The position numbers and the translations under genes were made by a program. From an uncultured Eubacteriales bacterium (lineage in GTDB: Bacteria > Bacillota > Clostridia > Oscillospirales > Acutalibacteraceae), in assembly GCA_934486455.1 (NCBI GenBank), contig CAKSPR010000009.1, positions 1 through 46,046 of the forward strand: 46,046 bases of DNA, written 5' to 3'. The notes under the pieces are model-generated. The model was not told the origin of the DNA, made no database searches, and saw nothing but the letters and a program-made list of their open reading frames with translations. This document shows positions 32,480-41,362 of this stretch, in pieces (positions within the stretch are counted from its first letter, which is position 1; each line of letters starts with the position of its first letter).

Positions 32480-33357
32480 AGCAGTTCCTCCTTGTTATCG
32501 ACGGTGTCGATGATTTTTTTTGTTCTTTCAAGAACACTTTTTATAATCACAGCCGGCGTCGAAGCACCGGCGGTAATTCCGATTTTGCTCCCGTTTTTTA
32601 AAAGCTGCTCGTCAAGCTCGTCGGCCGTTTCGCAAAGAATTGTTTTGCAGTTCTTTTGGCAAATGCTTTTAAGCTTGGCGGTATTGGAGCTTTGGCGGCC
32701 TCCGATAACTATCATAAGGTCGCTTTCGCGGGAGAGCTGCTCGGCCTCCTTTTGCCTTTTGGAGGTCGCATCACATATTGTATCAAAAATTTTTGCGTTT
32801 GTACATACCTTTTCGATAAATTTTTCGCTTTTTTTCCATAAAATCGAGTCAAAAGTGGTTTGTGAAACCGCCGTAATGTTGTTTTTTTGATTTTTTGGAA
32901 TATTATCCAAAATTTTTTGCAGCTCATCAAGGCTTTCAAAAACAAAAACGGGGGTGGTCGCAAATCCCATTATACCCTCCACCTCGGGGTGGTTTTTATC
33001 CCCTGCTATGAGAATGATGTCGCCTTTGGCCGACGCCCTTTCGACAATGCGATGTATTTTTTCCACAAAAGGACAGGTGGCGTCTTCATATTCGAGATTT
33101 CTTTCTCTCAGCTCGTCATATACTTTTTTGGGCACTCCGTGGGAGCGTATGACGACCGTGCAGCCCTCTTTGCAGTCCGAAAGGGATTTTGCCACGGTCA
33201 CGCCCTTTTTTTCAAGAGCGGCCACCGCCTGGGGATTATGTATTATGGGACCTAAGGTGGTCACCCTTTTTCCGCTGTCCGAAAGCTCTTCGGCAAGCTT
33301 CATTGCGCGGCTGACTCCGAAACAGAAGCCCGCGCTTTTTGCAACCTTTATATTCAA
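32476..33357 (-). CDS. ispH: 4-hydroxy-3-methylbut-2-enyl diphosphate reductase
   Basis: 293 residues. IspH is the last enzyme of the MEP pathway and makes IPP and DMAPP at a [4Fe-4S] cluster. The three cluster cysteines are in AGFCFGV (C12), DATCPFVEK and TICDATSKRQ. IRSHGVP, NHPEVEG and GITAGASTP carry conserved binding residues. The start is TTG at 33357 with GGAG eight bases before it. It precedes the S1-like gene with a 4-base overlap and follows plsC by 101 bases in the cmk-plsC-ispH-S1 order common in Clostridia. Confidence 0.96.
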   Translation of the reverse strand: MNIKVAKSAGFCFGVSRAMKLAEELSDSGKRVTTLGPIIHNPQAVAALEKKGVTVAKSLSDCKEGCTVVIRSHGVPKKVYDELRERNLEYEDATCPFVEKIHRIVERASAKGDIILIAGDKNHPEVEGIMGFATTPVFVFESLDELQKILDNIPKNQKNNITAVSQTTFDSILWKKSEKFIEKVCTNAKIFDTICDATSKRQKEAEQLSRESDLMIVIGGRQSSNTAKLKSICQKNCKTILCETADELDEQLLKNGSKIGITAGASTPAVIIKSVLERTKKIIDTVDNKEELL

Positions 33358-33458
33358 GTTAAATTCTCCGATTACGGTCGTTATATTTTTTAAAACGGCG
33401 TGTCTTTAAAATGTCTGTCCGTTTTAATTTCGTTTGCTTTGGAAAGAAGGACTCCTTC

Positions 33459-34070
33459 TTATTTGTTTTGCTCTATGGCCTGAGCGATCGGCTCAAAAAG
33501 CTTTGCCGAAAGATCTCTGAGCGCGCGGCGGTCGCTCATTTCGACGGTCTGTCCGTCGAGAGTGACCTCGTCGCATACCACGATCTTGGTCTTTTGGAAA
33601 ACCCTCATTTTCTGTCCCTTTGTCACAATGGCTACCGGCTGGGCAGGCACTCCCATTTCACACATAAGGAAGGAAATTCCCGATTTCGGTCGGCCGAGCT
33701 GACCGTTTTTGGAGCGTGTGCCTTCGGGAAAGATACAAAAGGTTTTACCCTCTTCAAGAATTTCGGCCGCCTTTTTAAGGCTGGCGGCACCCTCTCCCCT
33801 TTTAACCGAAAAGGCCCCCATTTTCTTTAAAAACCACGAGAAAAGGGCATTTTTAAACAGCTCGTCCTTGGCCATAAAGTTAAGCACCTTTTTGTTTCTG
33901 TGGGCAAGAATTATGAGATTTATGGGGTCGAGAAAGGAGATATGGTTGGCGTAAATTATTATTTTGTCCTGTTTTTCAAGCTTTTCCTCCCCGATTATCT
34001 CAAAGGGATAAAAAATTTTCATAAACAGCCACACAAAAGGATAAAGGATTTTAAACAAAAGACTATTCAA
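33459..34070 (-). CDS. plsC: 1-acyl-sn-glycerol-3-phosphate acyltransferase
   Basis: 203 residues. PlsC makes phosphatidic acid from lysophosphatidic acid and an acyl donor at the membrane. The N-terminal hydrophobic stretch (about 4-22) is followed by NHISFLDP (the H-x4-D catalytic motif) and FPEGTRSKNGQ (acceptor-binding motif). GISFLMCEMGVPAQPVAI is motif IV. The start is TTG at 34070 with GAGGGG before it. It lies between cmk and ispH in the operon. Confidence 0.93.
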   Translation of the reverse strand: MNSLLFKILYPFVWLFMKIFYPFEIIGEEKLEKQDKIIIYANHISFLDPINLIILAHRNKKVLNFMAKDELFKNALFSWFLKKMGAFSVKRGEGAASLKKAAEILEEGKTFCIFPEGTRSKNGQLGRPKSGISFLMCEMGVPAQPVAIVTKGQKMRVFQKTKIVVCDEVTLDGQTVEMSDRRALRDLSAKLFEPIAQAIEQNK

Positions 34071-34172
34071 GGTTTTCCCCTCTTTTACAAATAAAGTGCT
34101 TCCCGCAAATCAAAGCATAACCGCTTTTGCAAGGCTTTTTCTGCGGTTTTTAATAAACAGAACGCCGCATTA

Positions 34173-34844
34173 TCACTTTAAATCGATTTTTGATTTAATA
34201 ATGTCGAGAACGGCGTCGATCTCCTGTTCGAGAGTCATTTCGTCGGTGTCCACCGTAACCGAGTCCTCGGCAGGCTTTAAGGGCGCAACGGCGCGGTTTG
34301 AATCGTTATGATCCCTTTCGTTAAGCTCGCGGAGCACGTCGTCGAAGCACACATCCATGCCCTTGCCTTTAAGCTCGTTGAATCGGCGCATGGCGCGAGC
34401 CTTCGGCGATGCGGTCAAAAAGATTTTTACCTCTGCGTCGGGAAGTACAACCGTACCGATGTCCCGTCCGTCCATAATGACGCTGTGTTTTTTTGCAATG
34501 TCCCTTTGGGTGTTGAACAAAAATTTTCTGACCTCGGGGATTGCCGATACGTTTGAGGCGGCCATAGAAGCCTCGGGAGTTCTGATTTTCCCCGAAACAT
34601 CCTGTCCGTTAACAAGCACCGACTGAACGCCGTTTTTAAATTCCAGCTCGACCGACAGCCCGCAAAGCAAGGGAACGACCTGTTCGCCGACATCTGTCTT
34701 TGCACCCTTTTCGAGGGCATATACGCCCACCGCCCGATAAAGAGCGCCGGTATCCACATATATTATTTCAAGCTGTTTTGCCACGGCCTTTGCCACCGTG
34801 CTTTTTCCGGCGCCGCCGGGACCGTCTATGGCGATTTTAAACAT
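34173..34844 (-). CDS. cmk: Cytidylate kinase
   Basis: 223 residues from the ATG at 34844, which has GGAGGA at good spacing and gives the family start MFKIAIDGPGG. It phosphorylates CMP and dCMP. The P-loop is DGPGGAGKST at about 6-15, DTGALYRAVG is the substrate loop, and MDGRDIGTVVLPDAEVKIFL is the CMP-binding signature. DSNRAVAPLKPAEDS is the LID segment. It is part of the flavoprotein-cmk-plsC-ispH-S1 operon. Confidence 0.96.
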   Translation of the reverse strand: MFKIAIDGPGGAGKSTVAKAVAKQLEIIYVDTGALYRAVGVYALEKGAKTDVGEQVVPLLCGLSVELEFKNGVQSVLVNGQDVSGKIRTPEASMAASNVSAIPEVRKFLFNTQRDIAKKHSVIMDGRDIGTVVLPDAEVKIFLTASPKARAMRRFNELKGKGMDVCFDDVLRELNERDHNDSNRAVAPLKPAEDSVTVDTDEMTLEQEIDAVLDIIKSKIDLK

Positions 34845-34949
34845 AATATTTCCTCCGCAAAACATAATTTCATCTTAAACAATCGGTGGCCGAGCCACGG
34901 TCGCTTTCAAAGCATAATACAGCTTATGCCGTTTTACATGCCGTGTTTT

Positions 34950-36194
34950 TTACCGCGCCTTCTCAAAGCCCTCGGCCGCGCGGGCGGCGGTGGAAAAGGC
35001 TATCTGAAGGTTAAATCCGCCGGTATATGCGTCGACATCGAGCACCTCTCCGGCAAAGAACAGTCCCCCGCAAAGCTTAGACTGCATGGTTTTCGGGTCG
35101 ATTTCCTTAACATCCACCCCTCCCGATGTGATTATGGCTTCCTCAATCGGACGGAGCTTTTTGACCGTAAGGGTCAGATTCTTTAAAAGCTCGGCAAGGC
35201 TTTTTCTCTCGGTTGCGGTTATCTGGTTGACCTTTTTGTCGGCGGGAATTCCCGAAAGCACAACGACAATCGGAATGAGCTTTCGCGGAAGAAGCGCCGA
35301 AAGGCTGTTTGCGAAATCACGATTGAGATTTTCCGAAAAATCCCGCTCGATACGCTTTTCCAGCTTTTTTATGTCGAGGGCGGGCTTTAGGTCGATATGT
35401 ATTTTAAACCTGTCCTTTTCAAAGGGGCGCATATGAGCCGACCCGCTTAAAACAAGCGGCCCCGAAAGGCCGAAATGGGTAAAAAGCATTTCTCCGCTTT
35501 CGGAAAAAACAATCTTTTGCTTTGCGGTATCTTCAACCTCCGCCCTGACATTTTTAAGCGAAAGGCCCATTGCCTTTTTGCAAAAGCTCTCCTCGGTTTC
35601 CACGGGCACGAGAGAGGGGGTCGGAGCGACGATTTTATGTCCCGCCTTTTCGGCCAGCTTATAGCCGTCCCCCGTTGAGCCTGTCAACGGATAGGAAAGA
35701 CCTCCCGCGGCCACAAGCACATTTTGTCCGAAAAAGTCTCCGACATCGGTTTTGACTCCCGTTACCCTGCCCTTTTCAATAATAAGGTCAAGGGCAGCGG
35801 CGTTTATAATTTTTGCTTTTTTCGCAAATCCGCAAAGGGCGTCAACAATGTCAGAGGCCTTGTCGGAAACGGGAAAAACGCGATTGCCCCGCTCGGTTTT
35901 AAGAGGCACGCCGAGCGACTCGAAAAGCTCCATTGTATCGGACGAATTAAATCCGTAAAAGGCACTGTATAAAAAGCGGTTATTCTTTGTCACCGAGGAA
36001 ATGAGGGTCTGGACATCGCAGTTGTTGGTGACATTGCACCGACCCTTTCCGGTTATCAAAACCTTCCTTGCGGGACGGGAGTTTTTTTCGATTATAAGGG
36101 TGTTAAAACCCCGTTCGGTCGAAAAGCCGGCGGCCGCAAGACCTGCCGCCCCTCCGCCTATTATTATAACATCATAAATCATATTTTCGCTCAT
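34950..36194 (-). CDS. HI0933/YhiN family NAD(P)/FAD-dependent flavoprotein
   Basis: 414 residues. VIIIGGGAAGLAAAGF at the N-terminus binds FAD; KVLITGKGRCNVTN, VLVAAGGLSYPLTGSTGDGY and the C-terminal ITSGGVDVKEIDPKTMQSK then GLFFAGEVLDVDAYTGGFNLQ are hallmarks of the family (residues about 340-400). The reaction is not established. It starts at 36194, overlapping the stop of the upstream membrane-protein gene by four bases, and is 105 bases ahead of cmk, a placement seen across Clostridia. Confidence 0.93.
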   Translation of the reverse strand: MSENMIYDVIIIGGGAAGLAAAGFSTERGFNTLIIEKNSRPARKVLITGKGRCNVTNNCDVQTLISSVTKNNRFLYSAFYGFNSSDTMELFESLGVPLKTERGNRVFPVSDKASDIVDALCGFAKKAKIINAAALDLIIEKGRVTGVKTDVGDFFGQNVLVAAGGLSYPLTGSTGDGYKLAEKAGHKIVAPTPSLVPVETEESFCKKAMGLSLKNVRAEVEDTAKQKIVFSESGEMLFTHFGLSGPLVLSGSAHMRPFEKDRFKIHIDLKPALDIKKLEKRIERDFSENLNRDFANSLSALLPRKLIPIVVVLSGIPADKKVNQITATERKSLAELLKNLTLTVKKLRPIEEAIITSGGVDVKEIDPKTMQSKLCGGLFFAGEVLDVDAYTGGFNLQIAFSTAARAAEGFEKAR

Positions 36195-36718
36195 TTCAAA
36201 AGCTTTGAAACCCTCTTGTGCATACCCTTCATATAGACCGTCACAAGCTGGGTAAGAGCCAGGTCATACGCAAAAAACATGACCTCACCCATGGCAAGAA
36301 GAATTAACGGGGTATATTTTCCGAAGTCGCCCATTCCCTCCATGGGTATTCCGAAAAGCTTTATTATAACGAAATATGCAAGAGCCACGCAGGCCGTAAA
36401 TGTGGCAAATTTAACTGCATATTCCACCACTCGGGAACGAATCTTTTCATAGTAGGATTTAAGTATCGGATAAAATCCGAAAAAGCAGGTAAACATCATG
36501 GCAGACTCTTTTTCGCAAAAAAGCACCGCAAGTATCGCGGAGGCCGCAAAGCCTCCCACCGCCCATTTTGTGCCTATCTCTATCATGACCACGCAAAACA
36601 CCGCTCCCGCAAGAGCAGGCAGCGCAAAGGTCAGATAGGGGAAATACGCCGCCAGCATTATAACCACCGAAAGGGCTGTCATAACGCCGCAAAGGGCTAT
36701 TTTTTTACTCTGTTTCAT
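36191..36718 (-). CDS. Small membrane protein, unknown function
   Basis: 175 residues from the ATG at 36718 (SD GAGGTG); a longer frame upstream runs back through the J-domain gene and is not the real start. About five hydrophobic segments (near 8-28, 30-50, 54-68, 100-120 and 135-155) follow a basic MKQSKK start. The opening IALCGVMTALSVVIMLAAYF resembles the first helix of ECF-transporter S components and related proteins, but I cannot assign it. It begins 41 bases behind the J-domain gene and overlaps the flavoprotein start, so it links the two gene groups in one transcript. Confidence 0.78.
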   Translation of the reverse strand: MKQSKKIALCGVMTALSVVIMLAAYFPYLTFALPALAGAVFCVVMIEIGTKWAVGGFAASAILAVLFCEKESAMMFTCFFGFYPILKSYYEKIRSRVVEYAVKFATFTACVALAYFVIIKLFGIPMEGMGDFGKYTPLILLAMGEVMFFAYDLALTQLVTVYMKGMHKRVSKLLK

Positions 36719-36758
36719 ATAACACCTCTGAGTAACTTGTTTTTGGTCTCTCAGCAAC

Positions 36759-37373
36759 TCAGCAACAGGAAATAAGGTCGCCGCCCATACACTCGCAGCA
36801 GCAGTCGGCGCAGATAAGGGAGGAGCAAATATCGCATCCCGAGCAGCCACCGCCGCCGTTTCCCGTGCGGTAGGCTCTGCCCGTCCGCTGACGGTTGATG
36901 TGATCGAGAGCGGAGCGGTATTCCGTGTTTTGCGGATCCATCCTGACCGCCGTTGCAAAGCTTGTGTAGGCGTCGTCAAACCAGCCTCTGCGGTGAAGTA
37001 CCGAGCCGTTAAGGAAATACCATTCAGCGTTTCTTTTCTCTACAGGCACACCGTCGAGCAGGGTCTGTGCGTCGTCCAGTCTTCCGCTCATAATCAGATT
37101 TCTGACATCGGCAAAATCGGTGCCGCCCGTTCCGTATCTGTTGCCGCCGTAGCTGTTATAGCCTGCGTTTGCGCCGCCGCCCGCCTTTCGCTCGGCGATT
37201 ATGGCGTCGTATGCTTCGTTTATTTCCTTCATTTTGTCCTGAGCAAGGTCGGAAAGGGGATTCCCCGAATAGTTATCGGGGTGATATTTCCTTGCAAGGG
37301 CCCGATATGCCTCTTTGATCTGATCGTCGGTTGCATCCCTCGGCACGCCGAGCACCGAATAAGGGTCGTTCAT
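36759..37373 (-). CDS. J-domain protein with TPR-like region and Cys-rich tail
   Basis: 204 residues. The J domain (about 3-65) has the HPD motif in RKYHPDNYSG, so it can stimulate an Hsp70 ATPase. A Gly/Asn/Tyr-rich linker follows, then about 80 residues of TPR-like helices (RLDDAQTLLDGVPVEKRNAE, then GSVLHRRGWFDDAYTSFATA). The last 28 residues hold ten cysteines (CSGCDICSSLICADCCCE, then CC at the end), suggesting metal binding or membrane attachment by acylation. It is not DnaJ itself, since it lacks the DnaJ zinc centre and C-terminal domains. GAAAGGAG precedes the ATG. It lies between a DUF5685-type gene and a small membrane-protein gene. Confidence 0.88.
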   Translation of the reverse strand: MNDPYSVLGVPRDATDDQIKEAYRALARKYHPDNYSGNPLSDLAQDKMKEINEAYDAIIAERKAGGGANAGYNSYGGNRYGTGGTDFADVRNLIMSGRLDDAQTLLDGVPVEKRNAEWYFLNGSVLHRRGWFDDAYTSFATAVRMDPQNTEYRSALDHINRQRTGRAYRTGNGGGGCSGCDICSSLICADCCCECMGGDLISCC

Positions 37374-37497
37374 TTTGTTTCTCCTTTCATTTCAAGGAAG
37401 TCTTTTCGTTTTTTTAACCCGGGCTGTTCATGAGCCGTGATTTTTCGAAAACACGCTTTTGAAGGAGCATTTCCGAAATATTTTATTGTTTAATAAA

Positions 37498-38376
37498 TCA
37501 TTTTTTGCTTTGAGCGGCTTTTTCGGCCTTTTTAAGAAGAATTTCCCGCTGTACCGAGGGCAATCCCCTGTAAAGTATATTTTCGAGAATATCGCCGAAA
37601 TTTTTGACCGATAAAAGCTCATAGGCCGCTATGGCCTCGCTTATACACACATTCATCTGGCAAACGGCGTCCTCCTGCATCTGCTTTTCAGAGCCGCCGC
37701 CGTATTTTACGAGAAACGGATTAAAGCGTTTTTTGTCCCTGTCGCTTTCAAGGTCGTCGAGAGCGTCGGCAAGATATACCCACTTGCCTATGCAATATCC
37801 TATGCGTTCGTATATGCGCCTCACGGCGCTGTTTTCAATGCCGTAGGATGTTATTTCGGCAAGCGCCGCCGCCGAAGGATGACAGCAGGCGTCGAGGCTG
37901 AATTTTTCGCTGCATTCGGCCTTTTGCTGTTCGGAGAGAAGGGCGTCGATTTTTTTCGAAAGCCCGGGATGCTTTTTTGCCGCCTTTTTGCGTTTCGCTT
38001 TTGCAAAGGGAAGGAGCAAGCGATAGCCGAGCCGTTTAAAAAAGCTTTCGTCCTTTATGTTGTCGCACACCTTGCCGTAAAGCAGCAGCATGGCCACATC
38101 GGCCGAATATTCGAGAGAGCCGTCGTCGGTGCAAAGCTTATTGCATTTGACGACGGGATTAAAGGAGCAGCGGCACTTTTTGAAGTGCATGCCCTTATCC
38201 TCCGACAAAGAAAGACGGAGCAGCGCCAAAAACACAAAATCATAGTTAAGGGTAAAACGGGACAAAATACCGTAGCTTTTACCGAGGGTCTTGCAAAGAG
38301 AGCAGTATATTCCCCGATAGGCCTCGTAGTCTCTGACTCTCAGATCAGGCTTTGCCGCCTTGACATATCCGAACAG
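37498..38376 (-). CDS. DUF5685-type protein, apparently starting at CTG
   Basis: 292 residues if the start is the CTG at 38374-38376. The segment FGYVKAAKPDLRVRDYEAYR at residues 2-21 followed by GIYCSLCKTLG matches the conserved N-terminus of DUF5685 as I know it. It lies upstream of the first TTG (38265), and no ATG, GTG or TTG in frame precedes it before a stop. GGGAGG sits at normal distance before the CTG. Cysteine groups C24/C27, KKCRCSFNPVVKCNKLC and DACCHPS could bind metal. Function is unknown. An extended -10 box (TGTATAAT) is at 38420-38427. Confidence 0.78.
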   Translation of the reverse strand: MFGYVKAAKPDLRVRDYEAYRGIYCSLCKTLGKSYGILSRFTLNYDFVFLALLRLSLSEDKGMHFKKCRCSFNPVVKCNKLCTDDGSLEYSADVAMLLLYGKVCDNIKDESFFKRLGYRLLLPFAKAKRKKAAKKHPGLSKKIDALLSEQQKAECSEKFSLDACCHPSAAALAEITSYGIENSAVRRIYERIGYCIGKWVYLADALDDLESDRDKKRFNPFLVKYGGGSEKQMQEDAVCQMNVCISEAIAAYELLSVKNFGDILENILYRGLPSVQREILLKKAEKAAQSKK

Positions 38377-38419
38377 GAAACCGCCTCCCGTCTTTCATTT
38401 TTTGCTATCTGCGAAATTA

Positions 38420-38427
38420 ATTATACA
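38420..38427 (-). promoter_or_regulatory. Extended -10 promoter of the DUF5685 gene
   Basis: Minus-strand TGTATAAT about 45 bases before the CTG start; no good -35 box is visible, which suits an extended -10 promoter. Confidence 0.45.
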
Positions 38428-38539
38428 TTAACCGTCGGTGAAATAGTTTAACGCAATGTAAATATTAAATAAGGCCTTGGGACGGCCGCATTATCTGCCG
38501 AAAAAGCCGATATTTCCGTTTTGTCGGGCTTACCCGTTT

Positions 38540-41362
38540 TTAAAGCACTTCTTTAAGAAAATGACCGGTATAGGATTTTTTGCTCTTTGCGATTTTCTCG
38601 GGAGTGCCGCTTGCCACTACCCTTCCGCCGCCGTTTCCGCCCTCGGGACCGATGTCAATGATGTAATCGGCGGTTTTGATGACATCCATGTTGTGCTCGA
38701 TGATTATAACGGTATTGCCTGCGTCCACAAGGCGCTGAAGCACATCGATAAGCTTGTGGACATCGGCGGTGTGAAGTCCGATTGTCGGCTCGTCGAGAAT
38801 ATAAACCGTCTTACCCGTAGCCCGTTTGCAAAGCTCGCTTGAAAGCTTGACCCTCTGAGCCTCTCCTCCCGAAAGGGTGGTGGCGGGCTGACCGAGCTTT
38901 ATATATCCCATTCCCACATCGCAAAGAGCCTGAATTTTTCTTGCGATTTTGGGAATAGGCGCAAAAAACTCCAGTGCCTCCTCAGCCGTCATTTCCAGCA
39001 CATCGTAAATGCTCTTGCCCTTGTATTTTATTTCAAGGGTCTCGTGGTTGTATCGGTGAGCCTTGCAGGCCTCGCAGGGCACATATATATCGGGCAAAAA
39101 GTGCATTTCTATCTTGATTATACCGTCGCCCTGGCAGGCCTCGCACCGTCCGCCCTTGACATTAAAGGAAAACCGTCCCGCGTTATATCCCCTTATTTTG
39201 GCGTCTGGGGTTTTGGCATAAAGCTCTCTTATGTCGTTGAAAACGCCGATGTAGGTGGCGGGATTTGAGCGGGGTGTGCGACCGATAGGCTGTTGGTTTA
39301 TGTCGATGACCTTATCGAGATTTTCAAGTCCCTTTATTCCGTCGCACCTTCCCGTTTTTTTGCGGGCGCCGTTTAAGGTGTTTGCAAGGCTCTTATAAAG
39401 CACCTCGTTTACAAGAGAGGATTTCCCCGAGCCGGAGACACCCGTGACGCAAACAAACTCTCCCAGCGGAAATTTAACATCTATATTTTTAAGGTTGTTT
39501 TCCCTTGCGCCGACCACCTCAATAAACTTGCCGCTGCCGCTTCTTCTGACCTTCGGCACTTCTATTTTTTCGCGCCCCGAGAGGTAGTCTCCCGTAAGCG
39601 ACTGCTTGCAGGCCATGATTTCATCAACCGCTCCCGCGCAGACGAGATTTCCGCCGTGCACGCCCGCTCCCGGGCCGATGTCGACGATGTAATCGGCGTT
39701 GAGCATGGTTTCGTCATCATGCTCGACAACCACGAGGGTGTTGCCCAGATCGCGAAGCTTTTTAAGGGTGGCAATCAGCTTTGTGTTGTCTCTTTTGTGC
39801 AGACCGATGCTCGGCTCGTCGAAGATATAAAGCACTCCCTGGAGCGAAGAGCCGATCTGTGTGGCAAGGCGTATGCGCTGACTTTCCCCGCCCGAAAGTG
39901 TTCCCGACGAACGGGAAAGTGTAAGATAACCCAGTCCCACATCCTTTAAAAAACCGAGACGGCTCTTTATCTCCTTGATTATCAGTCGGCCGATCATAAG
40001 CTCGCGGTCGGTAAGCTCAAGGTGCCCGATAAAATCAAGCAGCTCCTCAACCGACATACGGGAAAGCGCGTCGATGTTTTTCCCGCCCACCGTCACGGCA
40101 AGGGATTTTTCGTTTAGTCTCGCTCCGTGGCACTCGGGACATGGCAGGGCAGTCATATAGCTTTCGATGTCGTCCCGCGAATAAGAGCTGTCGGTCTCCT
40201 TGTATCTGCGCTCGAGGTTGTTTATAACCCCCTCAAAGGTACCCTCGTAGGATGTGGTGCGGCCGCCGAACTTGCGGGTTAAGGAAATCTTTTTATCCCC
40301 TGTTCCGTAAAGCAGCGCCTTTTGACCCTCCTCGGGAATTTCGCCGAAGGGAATGTCGAGAGAAAAGCCGTAGTAATTTGCGATTCCCTCAAAATACATT
40401 CTGGCGATGGAGCCGTATTCCCCGCTCATGCTCCAGCCGCTGCCCTTGATTGCTCCCTGATTTATCGAAAGAAGCTTATTCGGTACAATGGCGTCGGGAT
40501 CGATCTTCATAAAAACGCCGAGTCCGTCGCACTTTTTACAGGCGCCGAAGGGATTGTTGAAGGAAAACATTCTCGGGGAAAGTTCCTCAACGCTTATTCC
40601 GTGCTCGGGGCAGGCATAATCCTGAGAAAAGAGCATTTCCTCCCCGCCTATGACATCCACCGCCATAAGGGCGCTGTGTTCAAAGACGGTCTCGATTGAA
40701 TCGGCAAGACGACTGCGTATTTCAGGCTTGACGACCAGGCGGTCGACCACTATTTCAATGTTGTGTTTTTTGTTTTTTTCAAGAGGGATCTCCTCGGTCA
40801 GGTCATACATATTTCCGTCGGCCCTGACCCTTACAAAGCCGCTTTTCCGCGCCGCTTCAAGCTCCTTTGCGTGCTCTCCCTTTCGTCCGCGGACAATGGG
40901 TGCCATAATCTGAATTTTGGTCTTTTCGGGGAGAGAGAGTATCTGCTCCACCATCTGATCCACCGTCTGCTGCTTTATTTCCCTGCCGCATACGGGACAG
41001 TGAGGAATGCCGATGCGGGCAAAAAGAAGCCTCATGTAATCGTGTATCTCGGTGACCGTTCCCACTGTCGAACGGGGGTTTTTGGAGGTGGTTTTCTGGT
41101 CGATGGAAATGGCGGGAGAAAGGCCGTCTATGCTGTCCACATCGGGCTTTTCCATCTGTCCCAAAAACATTCTTGCATAGGAAGAAAGAGACTCGATATA
41201 TCTCCTCTGTCCCTCGGCGTAAAGGGTGTCGAAGGCAAGAGAGGATTTCCCCGAGCCCGACACTCCGGTAAATACCACAAGCTTGTCTCTGGGTATTGTC
41301 ACATCAATGTTTTTAAGATTATTTGCTCTTGCGCCTTTTATGACTATTTGGTCTCTCGGCAT
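38540..41362 (-). CDS. uvrA: Excinuclease ABC subunit A
   Basis: 940 residues, full length. UvrA dimers find bulky DNA lesions and load UvrB. Two ABC ATPase modules have Walker A GVSGSGKSSLAFDTL (near 33) and GVSGSGKSSLVNEVL (near 640). Zinc pairs include CPVCGREI, CPECHG and RCEACQGDG with CEACKAH. Both ABC signatures are intact (TLSGGESQRIRLATQIGS and TLSGGEAQRVKLSSEL). The start at 41362 lies 44 bases inside the end of uvrB in another frame, so the two genes are tightly coupled. Confidence 0.98.
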   Translation of the reverse strand: MPRDQIVIKGARANNLKNIDVTIPRDKLVVFTGVSGSGKSSLAFDTLYAEGQRRYIESLSSYARMFLGQMEKPDVDSIDGLSPAISIDQKTTSKNPRSTVGTVTEIHDYMRLLFARIGIPHCPVCGREIKQQTVDQMVEQILSLPEKTKIQIMAPIVRGRKGEHAKELEAARKSGFVRVRADGNMYDLTEEIPLEKNKKHNIEIVVDRLVVKPEIRSRLADSIETVFEHSALMAVDVIGGEEMLFSQDYACPEHGISVEELSPRMFSFNNPFGACKKCDGLGVFMKIDPDAIVPNKLLSINQGAIKGSGWSMSGEYGSIARMYFEGIANYYGFSLDIPFGEIPEEGQKALLYGTGDKKISLTRKFGGRTTSYEGTFEGVINNLERRYKETDSSYSRDDIESYMTALPCPECHGARLNEKSLAVTVGGKNIDALSRMSVEELLDFIGHLELTDRELMIGRLIIKEIKSRLGFLKDVGLGYLTLSRSSGTLSGGESQRIRLATQIGSSLQGVLYIFDEPSIGLHKRDNTKLIATLKKLRDLGNTLVVVEHDDETMLNADYIVDIGPGAGVHGGNLVCAGAVDEIMACKQSLTGDYLSGREKIEVPKVRRSGSGKFIEVVGARENNLKNIDVKFPLGEFVCVTGVSGSGKSSLVNEVLYKSLANTLNGARKKTGRCDGIKGLENLDKVIDINQQPIGRTPRSNPATYIGVFNDIRELYAKTPDAKIRGYNAGRFSFNVKGGRCEACQGDGIIKIEMHFLPDIYVPCEACKAHRYNHETLEIKYKGKSIYDVLEMTAEEALEFFAPIPKIARKIQALCDVGMGYIKLGQPATTLSGGEAQRVKLSSELCKRATGKTVYILDEPTIGLHTADVHKLIDVLQRLVDAGNTVIIIEHNMDVIKTADYIIDIGPEGGNGGGRVVASGTPEKIAKSKKSYTGHFLKEVL

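Noticed and set aside
36719..36979. N-terminal extension of the small membrane protein
   Set aside because: The frame upstream of 36718 lies inside the J-domain gene and has low-complexity shadow composition, while the ATG at 36718 has a good SD.
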